A stretch of 64,000 nt of DNA from Streptomyces sp. NRRL B-3428 (GCA_000721375.1 JOGW01000012.1:124001-188000), one strand, 5' to 3'. Counted from the first letter of the stretch, positions 43,301-50,312 are shown. Notes: generated by a model from the sequence alone, not told the origin. Numbers and translations: made by a program.

Positions 43301-43840
43301 AGCTGGGTGGCGGCCCTGTCGGGGATCGTGGCCGTCATCGGCGGGGCGGGCCAGGGTGTCGCGGGGTTCGTGGTGAACACGGTCGTGCCGGTGCAGCCGA
43401 TGCGCAGCCCACTGTGGACCACCGTCAACGACGTGATCCTGATCGCGCGGGCCTCCGGCAAACTCTCCGGAACCGTGTGCTCGTTCGTCGCCAAGAAGCC
43501 CTTCGGGGACGCGTCCTACTCCTTCGGCCCGCTGAAGGCCTCGGACTGGCGCGGCGTGACGGCCTTCTTCGATCTGGCCACGGCACTGGCCGCCCTGGCT
43601 CCGTCGATCTACCACTTCACCGAGCTCGCTCCACTGCCGGACTCGGAGGACAAACTCCTCGCCGAGATGGAGGAGTTCAGCACCATCACCTCGGTCATCG
43701 GCCGGGTGGCCTACACGATCGCACTCACCGCGCAGCCGCCTGCCATGAAGGGTGACGCCACCGCGCTGAATCTCATCGCGCAGGAGGTCACCGGCGTGGT
43801 GCAGCTCACCGAAGGGACGATCGTCCTCGAGAAGGGATGA
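40268..43840 (+). CDS. Giant modular protein: propeller-like, Ig-like and helical C-terminal regions; TTA codon
   Basis: A 1190-aa protein from the ATG at 40268 (GGGGGAAG upstream), overlapping the previous gene by 74 bp in another frame. Residues 1 to about 400 have repeated beta motifs like a propeller or tectonin (SGASLLFSIGTDDAMYLTRE, QDDHLYLSL, DLYLTAGQTLYCL). About 425-510 is an Ig/transthyretin-like domain (RVRVTDQDGQPVTGAQ). About 580-620 is a PPGKSHKPPGKGHQPPPPGG linker. The rest is long helices with hydrophobic stretches (LDIVCWIGAIPATLLY, GIVAVIGGAGQGVAGFVV). Leu at 42002-42004 is TTA. No signal peptide; a pore-forming or toxin-like role is only a guess. Confidence 0.7.
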   Translation: MSANTITYTAELMRNFLQSEVMAAEAKFEALQTQSGASLLFSIGTDDAMYLTREAPGTKSGWTRGDISSAQLAKDFGAGAGVRCKTFGTAQCPHGTTAMIHLAMVAAAGQDDHLYLSLNNPDADTSWQAAPAWTAYPFDAIDHQLPHVKIVNVFLSEATGKEFIVVDVLRDPTSTQDLLYRYYIDTAKPGGRAWQPGSLAMDLSATGYTSSLGRKSGQQVDGLYTSGQVSGRPQISYQPLYNPYGGTAKPSRFTLPGGLVPDAIAAARNADNTSDLYLTAGQTLYCLPAKNADGSAGQADNAVAQQVATGAMFSGTRTLYAAPTSGKGVIVWGLNRNDQVFYTSCESGNPVAGPWSAPLAIVTGAEQVSPYLDRALDANTFFCHTGTNKLSKAVKSPETGMWTLRDITLEPPDSGAPARDVMSYTTRVRVTDQDGQPVTGAQLGVRASNSTSLQINYLHYSAGPVTPVQVTTDNEGSVTIVESVGTLAGSQITITAGDATVVINPMDKAFSKAASLTTADSLSRAVITSPDGGTQPLIAASTSGADLQTVATANKGLGDAYGAQSPAAVSLLAGRPGGLRSRRQAHGKGHQPPGKDHTPPGKSHKPPGKGHQPPPPGGTVGGSPATDIGDLLRAVGNAIVDDVLDEIQVIEDVASQTWQLLVRIGGQPFQAVLDTIESIAESAYHVLSMIVDDIKKVLAYLEFLFEWRDITRTKDVLKTMNKVYLAYAVGQIPAARAQLDKTFLEAEATLAAWANEPPSWTGVSSSTGAQMTAATPDQSAPGAMLSYHFQSNSGSATTSAPDPSGNPPAVGSSLADVLAREGDILYAAAEQLIDLGSRLTSTPIADLLTELVAILGETVLESSRNIIDAAFDVAEDVADLLLTILDTPLHIPVVSDVLNFFGVPDFSLLDIVCWIGAIPATLLYKISKGSAPFPDNQETAALIAAPDYPSLLALYGVAPPQLTAGAPRSTVVAKDPPSRDVAAYVAGHYTSAGSSIIGGPLSALEVYRPAGSWVAALSGIVAVIGGAGQGVAGFVVNTVVPVQPMRSPLWTTVNDVILIARASGKLSGTVCSFVAKKPFGDASYSFGPLKASDWRGVTAFFDLATALAALAPSIYHFTELAPLPDSEDKLLAEMEEFSTITSVIGRVAYTIALTAQPPAMKGDATALNLIAQEVTGVVQLTEGTIVLEKG

Positions 43841-43856
43841 ACCCAGGAAAGCCGAT

Positions 43857-43893
43857 GCGGCGCCCGGCGCAGGCTCCTGCCGCCGGGCGCCGC
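43857..43893. terminator. Perfect hairpin after the giant-protein gene
   Basis: GCGGCGCCCGGCG at 43857-43869 pairs perfectly with 43881-43893 across an 11-nt loop, 16 bp after the stop. It separates the two-gene cassette from the convergent small membrane-protein gene. Confidence 0.8.
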
Positions 43894-43900
43894 CTCATGT

Positions 43901-44167
43901 TCAGCGCCTGCGCAGTTTCACCCGGTCCATCGCCGCCACACCCAGCGCGGCCAGGGCGATCTGGATCAGCCACTCGATCCAGTCCGGTCCATCGGTGTCC
44001 GCCACGTCGAGACCGGCGGCGATCGCCGTACCGACCAGTGCCGCGAGGATGCCGATGAGGATCGTCCACAGAATGCCGATGCGCTGCCGTCCGGGTACGA
44101 CGAGACGGCCGAGCACGCCGATCACGATGCCGATCACGATCGCGCTGATCAGACCTGAAATCTCCAT
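43901..44167 (-). CDS. GlsB/YeaQ/YmgE-family small membrane protein
   Basis: An 88-aa protein with three hydrophobic helices: MEISGLISAIVIGIVIGVLGRLVVPGRQ, RIGILWTILIGILAALVGTAIAAGL and WLIQIALAALGVAAMDRVKL. The PGRQ turn after the first helix and the Gly-rich helices match the transglycosylase-associated/GlsB stress-response membrane family. It starts at the ATG at 44167 with GGGGCA upstream. The role is probably envelope stress; the details are unknown. Confidence 0.88.
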   Translation of the reverse strand: MEISGLISAIVIGIVIGVLGRLVVPGRQRIGILWTILIGILAALVGTAIAAGLDVADTDGPDWIEWLIQIALAALGVAAMDRVKLRRR

Positions 44168-44525
44168 CACTGCCCCTTGGTTGTGACTCTCGGCCTTCCG
44201 AGTGCCCCGGAGCGTGAGCGGCAATCGCACGGGCATACGGCCGGCCCATGGCGCGGCTCGCGGGGGCGCGCGTCGAGGCACCGCGCGCGCGATCGCGCAC
44301 CCGGTCTTCCGGCCGCCCCGTGTCAGCTCTGGCCGGAACCGGACGGTCGGCCTACCGTTCGCCGAAAACAGTCGCGAATCGAACACCCTCGTTCAGCCTG
44401 TTGTCGCGCTCCGGCAATTTCCTTTGGAATGTGCCAACGGCCTCTGCGGTGCCCGGGCGCGCCATAGCCTCCTCGGCACACAGGCGCACTGCAGCACCGC
44501 GAGACGGTGCGGGGAGGGGGCGAGG
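44168..44525. other. 358-bp intergenic region between divergent genes
   Basis: No gene is convincing here. A short hairpin, GCACCG-CGAGA-CGGTGC (44494-44510), stands just upstream of the GGGGAGGGGG ribosome-binding site of the roadblock gene and could control its translation. CCATAGCCT near 44462 may be a -10. The remainder is GC-rich with no repeats. Confidence 0.4.
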
Positions 44526-44957
44526 GTGCCTGGGATCGACGTGACGATGGCGGAGGCCATGAGTGTGCCCGGGGCGCGTGGGGCCACGATCGTGGACTGG
44601 ACCTGCGGATTCGCGCTGGACTCGGCGGGCGAGGCGCCGCGGGGCGGAGTCGAGGTCATGGCCGGGGACACCGCCGAACTCGCCCGGATCGTATGGGAGT
44701 CGGCCGTGTTCTCGGCCGAGGACCAAAGTGAACCAGGAGACGGCGACGGCGTGGACGCACCTGCGGTCGAGGACGTCATCGTGACGACCGCGTCTTCGTA
44801 CCACCTGATCCGCTTCGTGCCGGAAGCCTTGGACGGAGGTGTGTTCGTCCACCTCTGGCTCGACCGCGAAGCGGGCAACCTCGCGCTCGCCCGCCGTCGG
44901 CTCCAGGCGCTGGCCGAGGAGTTGGCGCAGCCGTTCGCGGCACTGGGGTCGAGATGA
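44526..44957 (+). CDS. Roadblock/LC7-like protein, divergent
   Basis: A 143-aa protein from the GTG at 44526 (GGGGAGGGGG upstream). ATIVDWTCGFALDSAGEA, VEDVIVTTASSYHLIRFVPEALDGGVFVHLWLDREAGNLALARRRLQALAEELA aligns by eye with the clearer roadblock protein encoded at 46241-46669 (ALVDYSSGMALG, IEDILITLGGQYHLIRLL, FLYLALDKERANLAMARHQLKRIE). It overlaps the next start as ATGA. Like other members of this cluster it lacks any catalytic residues and probably acts as a scaffold or GTPase regulator. Confidence 0.75.
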   Translation: MPGIDVTMAEAMSVPGARGATIVDWTCGFALDSAGEAPRGGVEVMAGDTAELARIVWESAVFSAEDQSEPGDGDGVDAPAVEDVIVTTASSYHLIRFVPEALDGGVFVHLWLDREAGNLALARRRLQALAEELAQPFAALGSR

Positions 44958-45769
44958 GTGCGCCGGCCGCCGTACCGGAACTGCCCACCCGCTCCTCGAT
45001 GCTCACGCGGCTGGCCGCACAGGGAGCGGGCGGTGTCCTCGACCGGTCGTCCGGCTCGCTGTACCTGGTCGACGGCCAGGTCGTGCACGCAGAGAGCAAG
45101 TCGGCGACGGCCTTCGGTCAACTGCTCATCGGCAGCCGCCGGTTGACCTACACCCAGTGGGCAGAGGCGCTCGGCCGCAGCGGCGGGGACAGCAGACGGG
45201 CCGCCGCCCATCTGGTCAAGGACGGACATCTGGCCGACGGCACGGTCGAACTGTGCCGGCTCACCGCCCTCTTCGACGCCGCCTACTTCGCGCTGGCGCC
45301 GGGCGGCGGTCCGGCCCGGTTCCGCCACGGGGTGACGCCGGAAGGCGAGCCAGGGATGTCCGTGCCCGCGTCCCGCGTGCTCGCCGAGTCCTTACGACGG
45401 CGCAGGTTGCTCGGCTCGATGTGGCCGGGGCCCGGGATGGACGATCACCCGGTCGTCCTGCGTCCACCGCGCGCGGACCGTCCGGTGCCGGTCCGGATGC
45501 GGGCCCTGGCCGCCCTCGCGGACGGTTCGCGCACACCCGCCGATCTGGCCCGCACCTTGGGCCGGCCCACATTCCATGTCCTGCTCGACGTACGCCGTCT
45601 CGCGATCGCCGGACTGGTCGAGCCGCCCGGTCCACGGGCCCGGCAGCCGACCGACGGCCCCCGCACAACCCGCCCGCCCACCGCCCGCAGCCGTGGCCCC
45701 GACGGTTTCGACACTCCCGACACCGCTCTGCTGCAGCGCGTACGCGACGCCTTGGAGGCCTGTTTGTGA
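44954..45769 (+). CDS. DUF4388-like (PATAN-type) protein with TTA codon
   Basis: A 271-aa protein. The N-terminal third (MLTRLAAQGAGGVLDRSSGSLYLVDGQVVHAESKSATAFGQLLIG) is a DUF4388/PATAN-like domain. The middle is helical and ends in a winged-helix-like segment (MRALAALADGSRTPADLARTLGRPTFHVLLDVRRLAIAGLV). The tail is Pro/Arg-rich. Leu147 is encoded by TTA (45392-45394), a bldA-dependence mark. A paralogue with the same layout is encoded at 47591-48511 on the other strand. DUF4388 occurs in two-component and roadblock-GTPase networks. Confidence 0.78.
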   Translation: MSAPAAVPELPTRSSMLTRLAAQGAGGVLDRSSGSLYLVDGQVVHAESKSATAFGQLLIGSRRLTYTQWAEALGRSGGDSRRAAAHLVKDGHLADGTVELCRLTALFDAAYFALAPGGGPARFRHGVTPEGEPGMSVPASRVLAESLRRRRLLGSMWPGPGMDDHPVVLRPPRADRPVPVRMRALAALADGSRTPADLARTLGRPTFHVLLDVRRLAIAGLVEPPGPRARQPTDGPRTTRPPTARSRGPDGFDTPDTALLQRVRDALEACL

Positions 45770-45845
45770 AGCCACAGCTACCCGAAGTGTCCGGGGCACC
45801 CCCATGAGACGCATCGCGCGACGCCGAGCCGAGAGGAACCATGTC

Positions 45846-46244
45846 ATGGCGGCACAGGCCGAGTTGAGCGGTGAGCTGGGGCGGCTGCGCGCCGCCGTGC
45901 CACAGCTCACCGGAGCCCTTGTCGTCGGCTCCGACGGAAAGGTGCTTGCGGAGGACTTCGGCGGTGAACAAGCCCCGCGGGCCGGTTCACGCACCGCCGA
46001 CTCCCTCGCCACAGCGCTGCGCCTCGCCGAGGCCGCCGCCCTGGGCGGCGTGCAGGAGTTCCTGATCCGTGGCGACCAGGGCTGGCTGGCCGCGCGCACC
46101 GCGGGCGACTCGGCCGTCCTGATGCTCGTGACAGAGCCCCGGACCAACATCGGCCGCCTCCGCCTTGAGGCCGACTGGTCCGGCGCACGGATCGCCGAAC
46201 TGCTCGACGGCGCGCTCGAACGACTGGAGAAGACCCGCCCATGA
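45846..46244 (+). CDS. Roadblock/LC7 protein
   Basis: A 132-aa roadblock domain: ELSGELGRLRAAVPQLTGALVVGSDGKVLAEDFGG, TADSLATALRLAEAAALGGVQEFLIRGDQGWLAARTAGDSAVLMLVTEPRTNIGRLRLEADW. The ATG at 45846 has AGAGGAA upstream; the frame has an ATG 42 bp earlier too. The stop overlaps the next start as ATGA (46241-46244), so both roadblock proteins should be made in equal amounts, as expected if they form a heterodimer. Confidence 0.85.
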   Translation: MAAQAELSGELGRLRAAVPQLTGALVVGSDGKVLAEDFGGEQAPRAGSRTADSLATALRLAEAAALGGVQEFLIRGDQGWLAARTAGDSAVLMLVTEPRTNIGRLRLEADWSGARIAELLDGALERLEKTRP

Positions 46245-46669
46245 ATCCTCCCAACCCCCGTTCCCCGAACAGACGAAAAGGAAGTGCAGCTCCGATGATC
46301 AACACCGAGACGGCCCTCAAAGAAGCGATGACAGGGATCGAAGGTGCTCTGGGGGCGGCCCTGGTCGACTACAGCAGCGGTATGGCGCTGGGCACTCTGG
46401 GTGGCGGCAAGGACCTGGACCTGTCCGTCGCGGCCGCCGGCAACACGGACGTCGTCCGCGCCAAGGTGCGCACCATGGAGATGCTCGGCCTCAAGGACGA
46501 GATCGAGGACATTCTCATCACGCTGGGCGGCCAGTACCACCTGATCAGGCTGCTCAAGTCCCGTAACAACAGCGGCCTGTTCCTCTATCTGGCGCTGGAC
46601 AAGGAGCGGGCCAACCTCGCGATGGCCCGCCACCAGCTCAAGCGCATCGAGAGTGAACTGGACGTCTGA
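46241..46669 (+). CDS. Roadblock/LC7 protein
   Basis: A 142-aa roadblock protein: NTETALKEAMTGIEGALGAALVDYSSGMALGTLGGGKDLDLSVAAAGNTDVVRAKVRTMEML, IEDILITLGGQYHLIRLL, GLFLYLALDKERANLAMARHQLKRIESEL. It starts by ATGA overlap at 46241; an internal ATG at 46295 with AAGGAAG upstream is an alternative that would remove a Pro-rich leader. It is the last gene of the plus-strand arm and is followed by a 19-bp-stem terminator. Confidence 0.85.
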   Translation: MNPPNPRSPNRRKGSAAPMINTETALKEAMTGIEGALGAALVDYSSGMALGTLGGGKDLDLSVAAAGNTDVVRAKVRTMEMLGLKDEIEDILITLGGQYHLIRLLKSRNNSGLFLYLALDKERANLAMARHQLKRIESELDV

Positions 46670-46684
46670 TCAAGGGCGTACGAA

Positions 46685-46729
46685 GCGAGGGGGCGGTGCC
46701 GCACATACGGTGCGGCACCGCCCCCTCGC
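46685..46729. terminator. Very strong bidirectional terminator between the two roadblock arms
   Basis: The 19-bp arms at 46685-46703 and 46711-46729 are perfectly complementary around a 7-nt loop (CATACGG). The stem is almost all G-C. It lies in the 69-bp gap between convergent genes and would stop transcription from both sides. Confidence 0.9.
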
Positions 46730-46738
46730 ATCCGGGCC

Positions 46739-47179
46739 TCACAGTCCGGAGTACTCCTTCACCACCCGTCTGGCCTGGGCTATGAGCATGCCCACGTTCA
46801 CCGACTTACGGCACACGGTGACGGCCACGACGTCCTGCCGCTCGTTCATCCGCAGAAAGAGGTGTGTCAAGTGATCACTGTTCACCAGGATCTCCTGGAA
46901 GTAGTGCTGATCACTGCTCACGCCTCGGCGTTCCTTGAAGACGTCCTCGATCATCACGACGGTCCGCCCCTGGAACATGTCGAGGGTCGCTCCCGCGAGC
47001 AGATCGAGCACCTCGGGCGGGTGGCTGTCCACCGTCTCGTACGAGAGCAGCATGCCCGTCGACATATCGACGATGCCGCTGGCCACACAGTCCGGTGTCT
47101 CCGTGCGCAGGGCCTTGCACAGTGCCATGCATTGGTCCGAGAAGTTCTGCGGCATCCTCTTCGTCGCCATCCTCTTCAC
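46739..47179 (-). CDS. Roadblock-like protein (putative)
   Basis: A 146-aa protein: DCVASGIVDMSTGMLLSYETVDSHPPEVLDLLAGATLDMFQG, then VVMIEDVFKERRGVSSDQHYFQEILVNSDHLTHLFLRMNERQDVVAVTVCRKSVNVGMLIAQARRVV. Strand/helix order and the pattern SGIVDMSTGMLL fit the roadblock superfold, but similarity to the other members is weak. The GTG at 47179 overlaps the upstream stop (GTGA); the ATG at 47170 is an alternative. It ends 9 bp before the shared terminator. Confidence 0.65.
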   Translation of the reverse strand: MKRMATKRMPQNFSDQCMALCKALRTETPDCVASGIVDMSTGMLLSYETVDSHPPEVLDLLAGATLDMFQGRTVVMIEDVFKERRGVSSDQHYFQEILVNSDHLTHLFLRMNERQDVVAVTVCRKSVNVGMLIAQARRVVKEYSGL

Positions 47180-47550
47180 GCTCCGTCCGTCAAGATCATG
47201 CCGATCCGTTCGAGGACCGGCGGGAACTCCTCATCGAGGAGATCGATGTCGAGGCCCTCGTCACCGAGGACCACGAGCAGCGCGATCTCCCCCACCGGGT
47301 ACACGGCGGCGCAGCCCGCGCTGGCGTACGTGACCATCCGCCGCAGTTCGCCGCGTTCGGTCGCGGCCACGGTGCGCCGCGCCAGACCCAGGCCCGCAGC
47401 CGCGATCGCGGCGAGCCCCTCGGCGTCGATGCTGCGGCCGGTGTCGGCCGCGATGAGTAGTCCGTCGACGGCTGCCACCGCCGTGTCGGTAATTCCGGTG
47501 AGTTCCTCTCGTATGCGCTGCATCTCGTCGGCCAATTTCCGTTGGTCCAT
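47176..47550 (-). CDS. Roadblock/LC7 protein
   Basis: A 124-aa roadblock protein: MDQRKLADEMQRIREELTGITDTAVAAVDGLLIAADTGRSIDAEGLAAIAAAGLGLARRTVAATERGELRRMVTYASAGCAAVYPVGEIALLVVLGDEGLDI. The ATG at 47550 has a GGGGGG site upstream. It is coupled by GTGA overlap to the next gene downstream, mirroring the coupled roadblock pair on the plus-strand arm. It follows the DUF4388-like gene by 40 bp. Confidence 0.85.
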   Translation of the reverse strand: MDQRKLADEMQRIREELTGITDTAVAAVDGLLIAADTGRSIDAEGLAAIAAAGLGLARRTVAATERGELRRMVTYASAGCAAVYPVGEIALLVVLGDEGLDIDLLDEEFPPVLERIGMILTDGA

Positions 47551-47590
47551 CCAGCGGACCCCCCTTGCAAGGTGGTGAGGTGCGTCCGGT

Positions 47591-48511
47591 TCATTTCCGT
47601 TGCGCATCGGATTCCTGATCCACGGGGCGGACCCTTCCCGCGCGCCGGAAAATCCCCTTCCAGCTCGCCGCGGAATGCTCCGCGGTGAGAGTCGTTGCGA
47701 TACCACTGGCACCTGGACTGCGACGCGGCAGTCCGTCACCGGTGATTTCATCGGCGCCGAATTCGCCGGGGTTTGCAGAGGTGTTCCCCGAGGCGCTCGC
47801 GGCGCTTTGCGGCGCACCGCCGGCGAGTCGGCGACGCAGCGGTGGTTCGGCCGCGTCAGGGAACCCGGGGCCCGCGGTGACACCGCCGGGCGGCACCCGG
47901 ACGATCAGCCCTTGGCCGAGCAGCCGGGAGGCCGCGACCGTGATCGTGTAGAGCCCGCGCCCGGTGCGGAAGGCGATGTCGCGCGCCGTACGGCGGCCGT
48001 CGGCGAGGGCGATGATGTCCTGGTTCAGCCCTGAACCGGCGCTCTCGCCCTCATCGGAGGCGGCGAGCAGTACGTCGCCGTAGGGCGCCACCGGGTTGGG
48101 CAGGCGCTGCAACGCGGCGAGCTTCCGGACGGCTTCGCCCATCAGGACCGACGGGCACTCCTCCGAGGTGCGGGGTGTCTTCGCAGGTCGGGCGGTTGGC
48201 GGCGCGGGTGCGCAGCCGTCCACCTGGCCTGCGGCGATGGCGAAGACGGCATCGTGCAGGGCCATCAGACGCAGCACGCGCAACTCCGCGTCACCACGCG
48301 GTGCGCGCCCGGAGCGCAGGAGCAGGGTCTCCAGGTCGGGAGCGCCGGGGCTGCGCGCGCTCAGGACCACTCCGTGCCGCAGCGTCAGCAATCCACCGGG
48401 CCGGCCCGACACCCGTATCAGACCGGTGAGTTCATCACGTTCGTACGACGTCAGGGCGCGGGTCAGAATGTCGACCGCACTCGGGCCCTGAACATCGTGG
48501 ACGGTGGCCAT
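47591..48511 (-). CDS. DUF4388-like (PATAN-type) protein, paralogue of the 44954-45769 product
   Basis: A 306-aa protein from the ATG at 48511 (GGGGAGCG upstream). AVDILTRALTSYERDELTGLIRVSGRPGGLLTLRHGVVLSARSPGAPDLETLLLRSG is the DUF4388-like domain. The helical middle has LRLMALHDAVFAIAAG, and a winged-helix-like segment (DIIALADGRRTARDIAFRTGRGLYTITVAASRLLGQGLIVRV) is followed by a disordered tail. The layout equals that of the plus-strand paralogue. No TTA codon is present here. It is first in the minus-strand arm. Confidence 0.78.
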   Translation of the reverse strand: MATVHDVQGPSAVDILTRALTSYERDELTGLIRVSGRPGGLLTLRHGVVLSARSPGAPDLETLLLRSGRAPRGDAELRVLRLMALHDAVFAIAAGQVDGCAPAPPTARPAKTPRTSEECPSVLMGEAVRKLAALQRLPNPVAPYGDVLLAASDEGESAGSGLNQDIIALADGRRTARDIAFRTGRGLYTITVAASRLLGQGLIVRVPPGGVTAGPGFPDAAEPPLRRRLAGGAPQSAASASGNTSANPGEFGADEITGDGLPRRSPGASGIATTLTAEHSAASWKGIFRRAGRVRPVDQESDAQRK

Positions 48512-49005
48512 CGCTCCCCATGGAATCGAATTCGGCACCATGCCTGTGGCACGTGCGCCGACGATACCGAAGGGCAATGTCTATCAGGGGAATACGCTCA
48601 CCAGAAGGCATCTGCACAAGGTGACTGAAAGAGAATTCGCGTGCCCGCGGACGTTCCCTTACGACCGAATATTCGACTTCCCTGTCGAAGAAGTTCTTGA
48701 GGTCAGGCGGGGGCGGCGAGGAGGTGTTCCCTCAGTCACTGCGCGGTATTGCCCACAGGGCCGATGACATGACGGCAACCCAACGCGACTCCGGAGGCCA
48801 GAGATGGGATGTTTGTAGAGGCGCAACGGGATCTCCGTCCAGGCTATCGCGAGAAGTGAGCCGATTTTCCTGGCAGTTGAGGACACAACTGACGACCAGA
48901 CGCAAGCATCCATCCCATGAATTTGCTTGACAGTGCAGGCAGAGTTGCCGGACCTTCATCCATGACAGGCGTCTGATCGACAGCGACGGCGGATAGGCCT
49001 TCACA
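48512..49005. other. 494-bp intergenic region, lower G+C, several inverted repeats
   Basis: No convincing gene. Visible elements are CGAATATTCG (48666-48675), TTCGAC-N6-GTCGAA (48672-48689), and CAGTTG-AGGACA-CAACTG (48874-48891). A TTGACA at 48927-48932 may be a -35 for the esterase gene, but no clear -10 follows. The region probably carries divergent promoters for the minus-strand roadblock arm and the esterase gene. Confidence 0.4.
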
Positions 49006-50013
49006 GTGGAGACAACGGATGTGCCGGCCCAGGCGCACACCCCGGGGCGGGTCAAGAACATTGGTGGCACGGCGCAGTTCAGCTGGCCGGGCGTCTACTT
49101 CGAGGGCCGCTTCAGCGGTACGGGCGTCGGTGTCGTACTCGATGACTCGGCCGCCGACTACGACATCCAGGTCGACGGCAGCACCGTCGCCACCCTTGTC
49201 ACACCCGGTGACACCACGCACTGGGTCAACGGCCTGCCCGACGGCGAGCACGCGGTCCGGGTCGTCAAGCGCAACGACACCCCTGGCGACACCAGCGCGT
49301 TCAAAGGCTTCGTGGCCGCCCCGGGTGGCGCCGTCCTGGGCAAGCCGCCGGCTCGCAGCCGCCAGATCGAGTTCATCGGGGACTCACTGACCGCGGGGTA
49401 CGGCAATGTCTCGGCCTCGCGCGAGTGCAGCTCCGAGGAGCTGAAGCGGAACACCAACGCCGATGTGAGTTACAGCGCCCTCACCGCACGGCAGTTGAAC
49501 GCCGACTACCAGCTCAACGGGTTCTCCGGCCTCGGACTCGTACGCAACTACGCCGGCCACTCACCCGACATCACCTACCGCACGTTCTACGACCGCGCCC
49601 TGCTCGCCGTGGACGAGGACGTCTGGCAGAACCCGGGCACCTGGCACCCCCAGCTCGTAGTCATCAACCTCGGTTCCAACGACTTCTCCCCGCTCGAACC
49701 CGGTGAGGCATGGACCCCCGAGAGCCTCGCGGACGCCTACCGCACCGCCTACACGGAGTTCCTGGAGATGCTGCGCAGCCGCCACGGCGCGGACACCACA
49801 CTCGTGGCCGTCGGCAGCTTCGAGCACGGCGAGCAGGTGCGACAGGTGGTCAAGGCGCGCAACGCCGCCGGCGACAGCGGGGTCCACTACTGGTTCCTCG
49901 ACCAGGGCGACCTGGACTTCCTCGGCTGCGACATGCACTTCTCACCCCATGACGACTGGCTCGTCGCAGACCGCCTCGTACCCTTCCTCGACGACCTGAT
50001 GACGGGATGGTGA
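49006..50013 (+). CDS. SGNH/GDSL carbohydrate esterase, CE2-like
   Basis: A 335-aa esterase with the two-domain CE2 layout: a beta-sandwich (FSWPGVYFEGRFSGTGVGVVLDDSAADYDIQVDG) then the SGNH hydrolase with block I FIGDSLTAGYGN (Ser nucleophile), NLGSNDF (block III) and DMHFSPHD (block V His). CE2 enzymes deacetylate xylan or other polysaccharides and are normally secreted, yet no signal peptide is visible from the GTG at 49006. Either translation starts elsewhere or this copy is intracellular. It fits the nearby polysaccharide genes. Confidence 0.88.
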   Translation: METTDVPAQAHTPGRVKNIGGTAQFSWPGVYFEGRFSGTGVGVVLDDSAADYDIQVDGSTVATLVTPGDTTHWVNGLPDGEHAVRVVKRNDTPGDTSAFKGFVAAPGGAVLGKPPARSRQIEFIGDSLTAGYGNVSASRECSSEELKRNTNADVSYSALTARQLNADYQLNGFSGLGLVRNYAGHSPDITYRTFYDRALLAVDEDVWQNPGTWHPQLVVINLGSNDFSPLEPGEAWTPESLADAYRTAYTEFLEMLRSRHGADTTLVAVGSFEHGEQVRQVVKARNAAGDSGVHYWFLDQGDLDFLGCDMHFSPHDDWLVADRLVPFLDDLMTGW

Positions 50014-50036
50014 CCGCCGCGTCCCCTCGGGCGGTC
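50011..50036. terminator. Hairpin starting at the esterase stop codon
   Basis: TGACCGCC (50011-50018) pairs with GGCGGTCA (50029-50036) around a 10-nt loop. The left arm includes the stop codon itself. Confidence 0.65.
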
Positions 50037-50202
50037 ATCTGCCGCGCTTCATCGGGTCGTTGCGGGGCGGTTCGATGTCCGACCCGGCCAACGAAGGCCA
50101 CTGCGGGAACCTGATTCACGAGATCGCCGCACTCACGGACGACGCCGGACGGCTGCGAGCTCGCACCCACGCCACGGGCGGCCCGTAGCCGATGTACGCC
50201 TG

Positions 50203-50234
50203 GCCCTGGCCGCCCGCCTCGCGGGGGCCAGGGC
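50203..50234 (+). terminator. Long hairpin followed by TTT
   Basis: GCCCTGGCC (50203-50211) pairs with GGCCAGGGC (50226-50234), and the interior CCCGC-CTC-GCGGG extends the stem to 14 bp with one bulged G. TTT follows directly at 50235-50237. Confidence 0.75.
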
Positions 50235-50288
50235 TTTGGCGTGCCCATCGGAACTGGCGCCAGAGCGCCGGGCCGGTTATCGTCATGA

Positions 50289-50312
50289 GGTAGAACGACC
50301 GGTCTTTCTACC
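50289..50312. promoter_or_regulatory. 24-bp near-perfect palindrome, TetR-type operator
   Basis: The left half GGTAGAACGACC and the right half read on the other strand (GGTAGAAAGACC) match at 11 of 12 positions, centred on GACCGGTC. This size and centre are typical of TetR/AcrR-family operators. It lies about 160 bp beyond the 3' end of the TetR gene, not in that gene's promoter. Confidence 0.6.

Noticed and set aside
48697..48930. Small open frame in the gap before the esterase gene
   Set aside because: Codon usage is unlike the neighbours, there is no ribosome-binding site, and it contains inverted repeats better explained as regulatory sequence.
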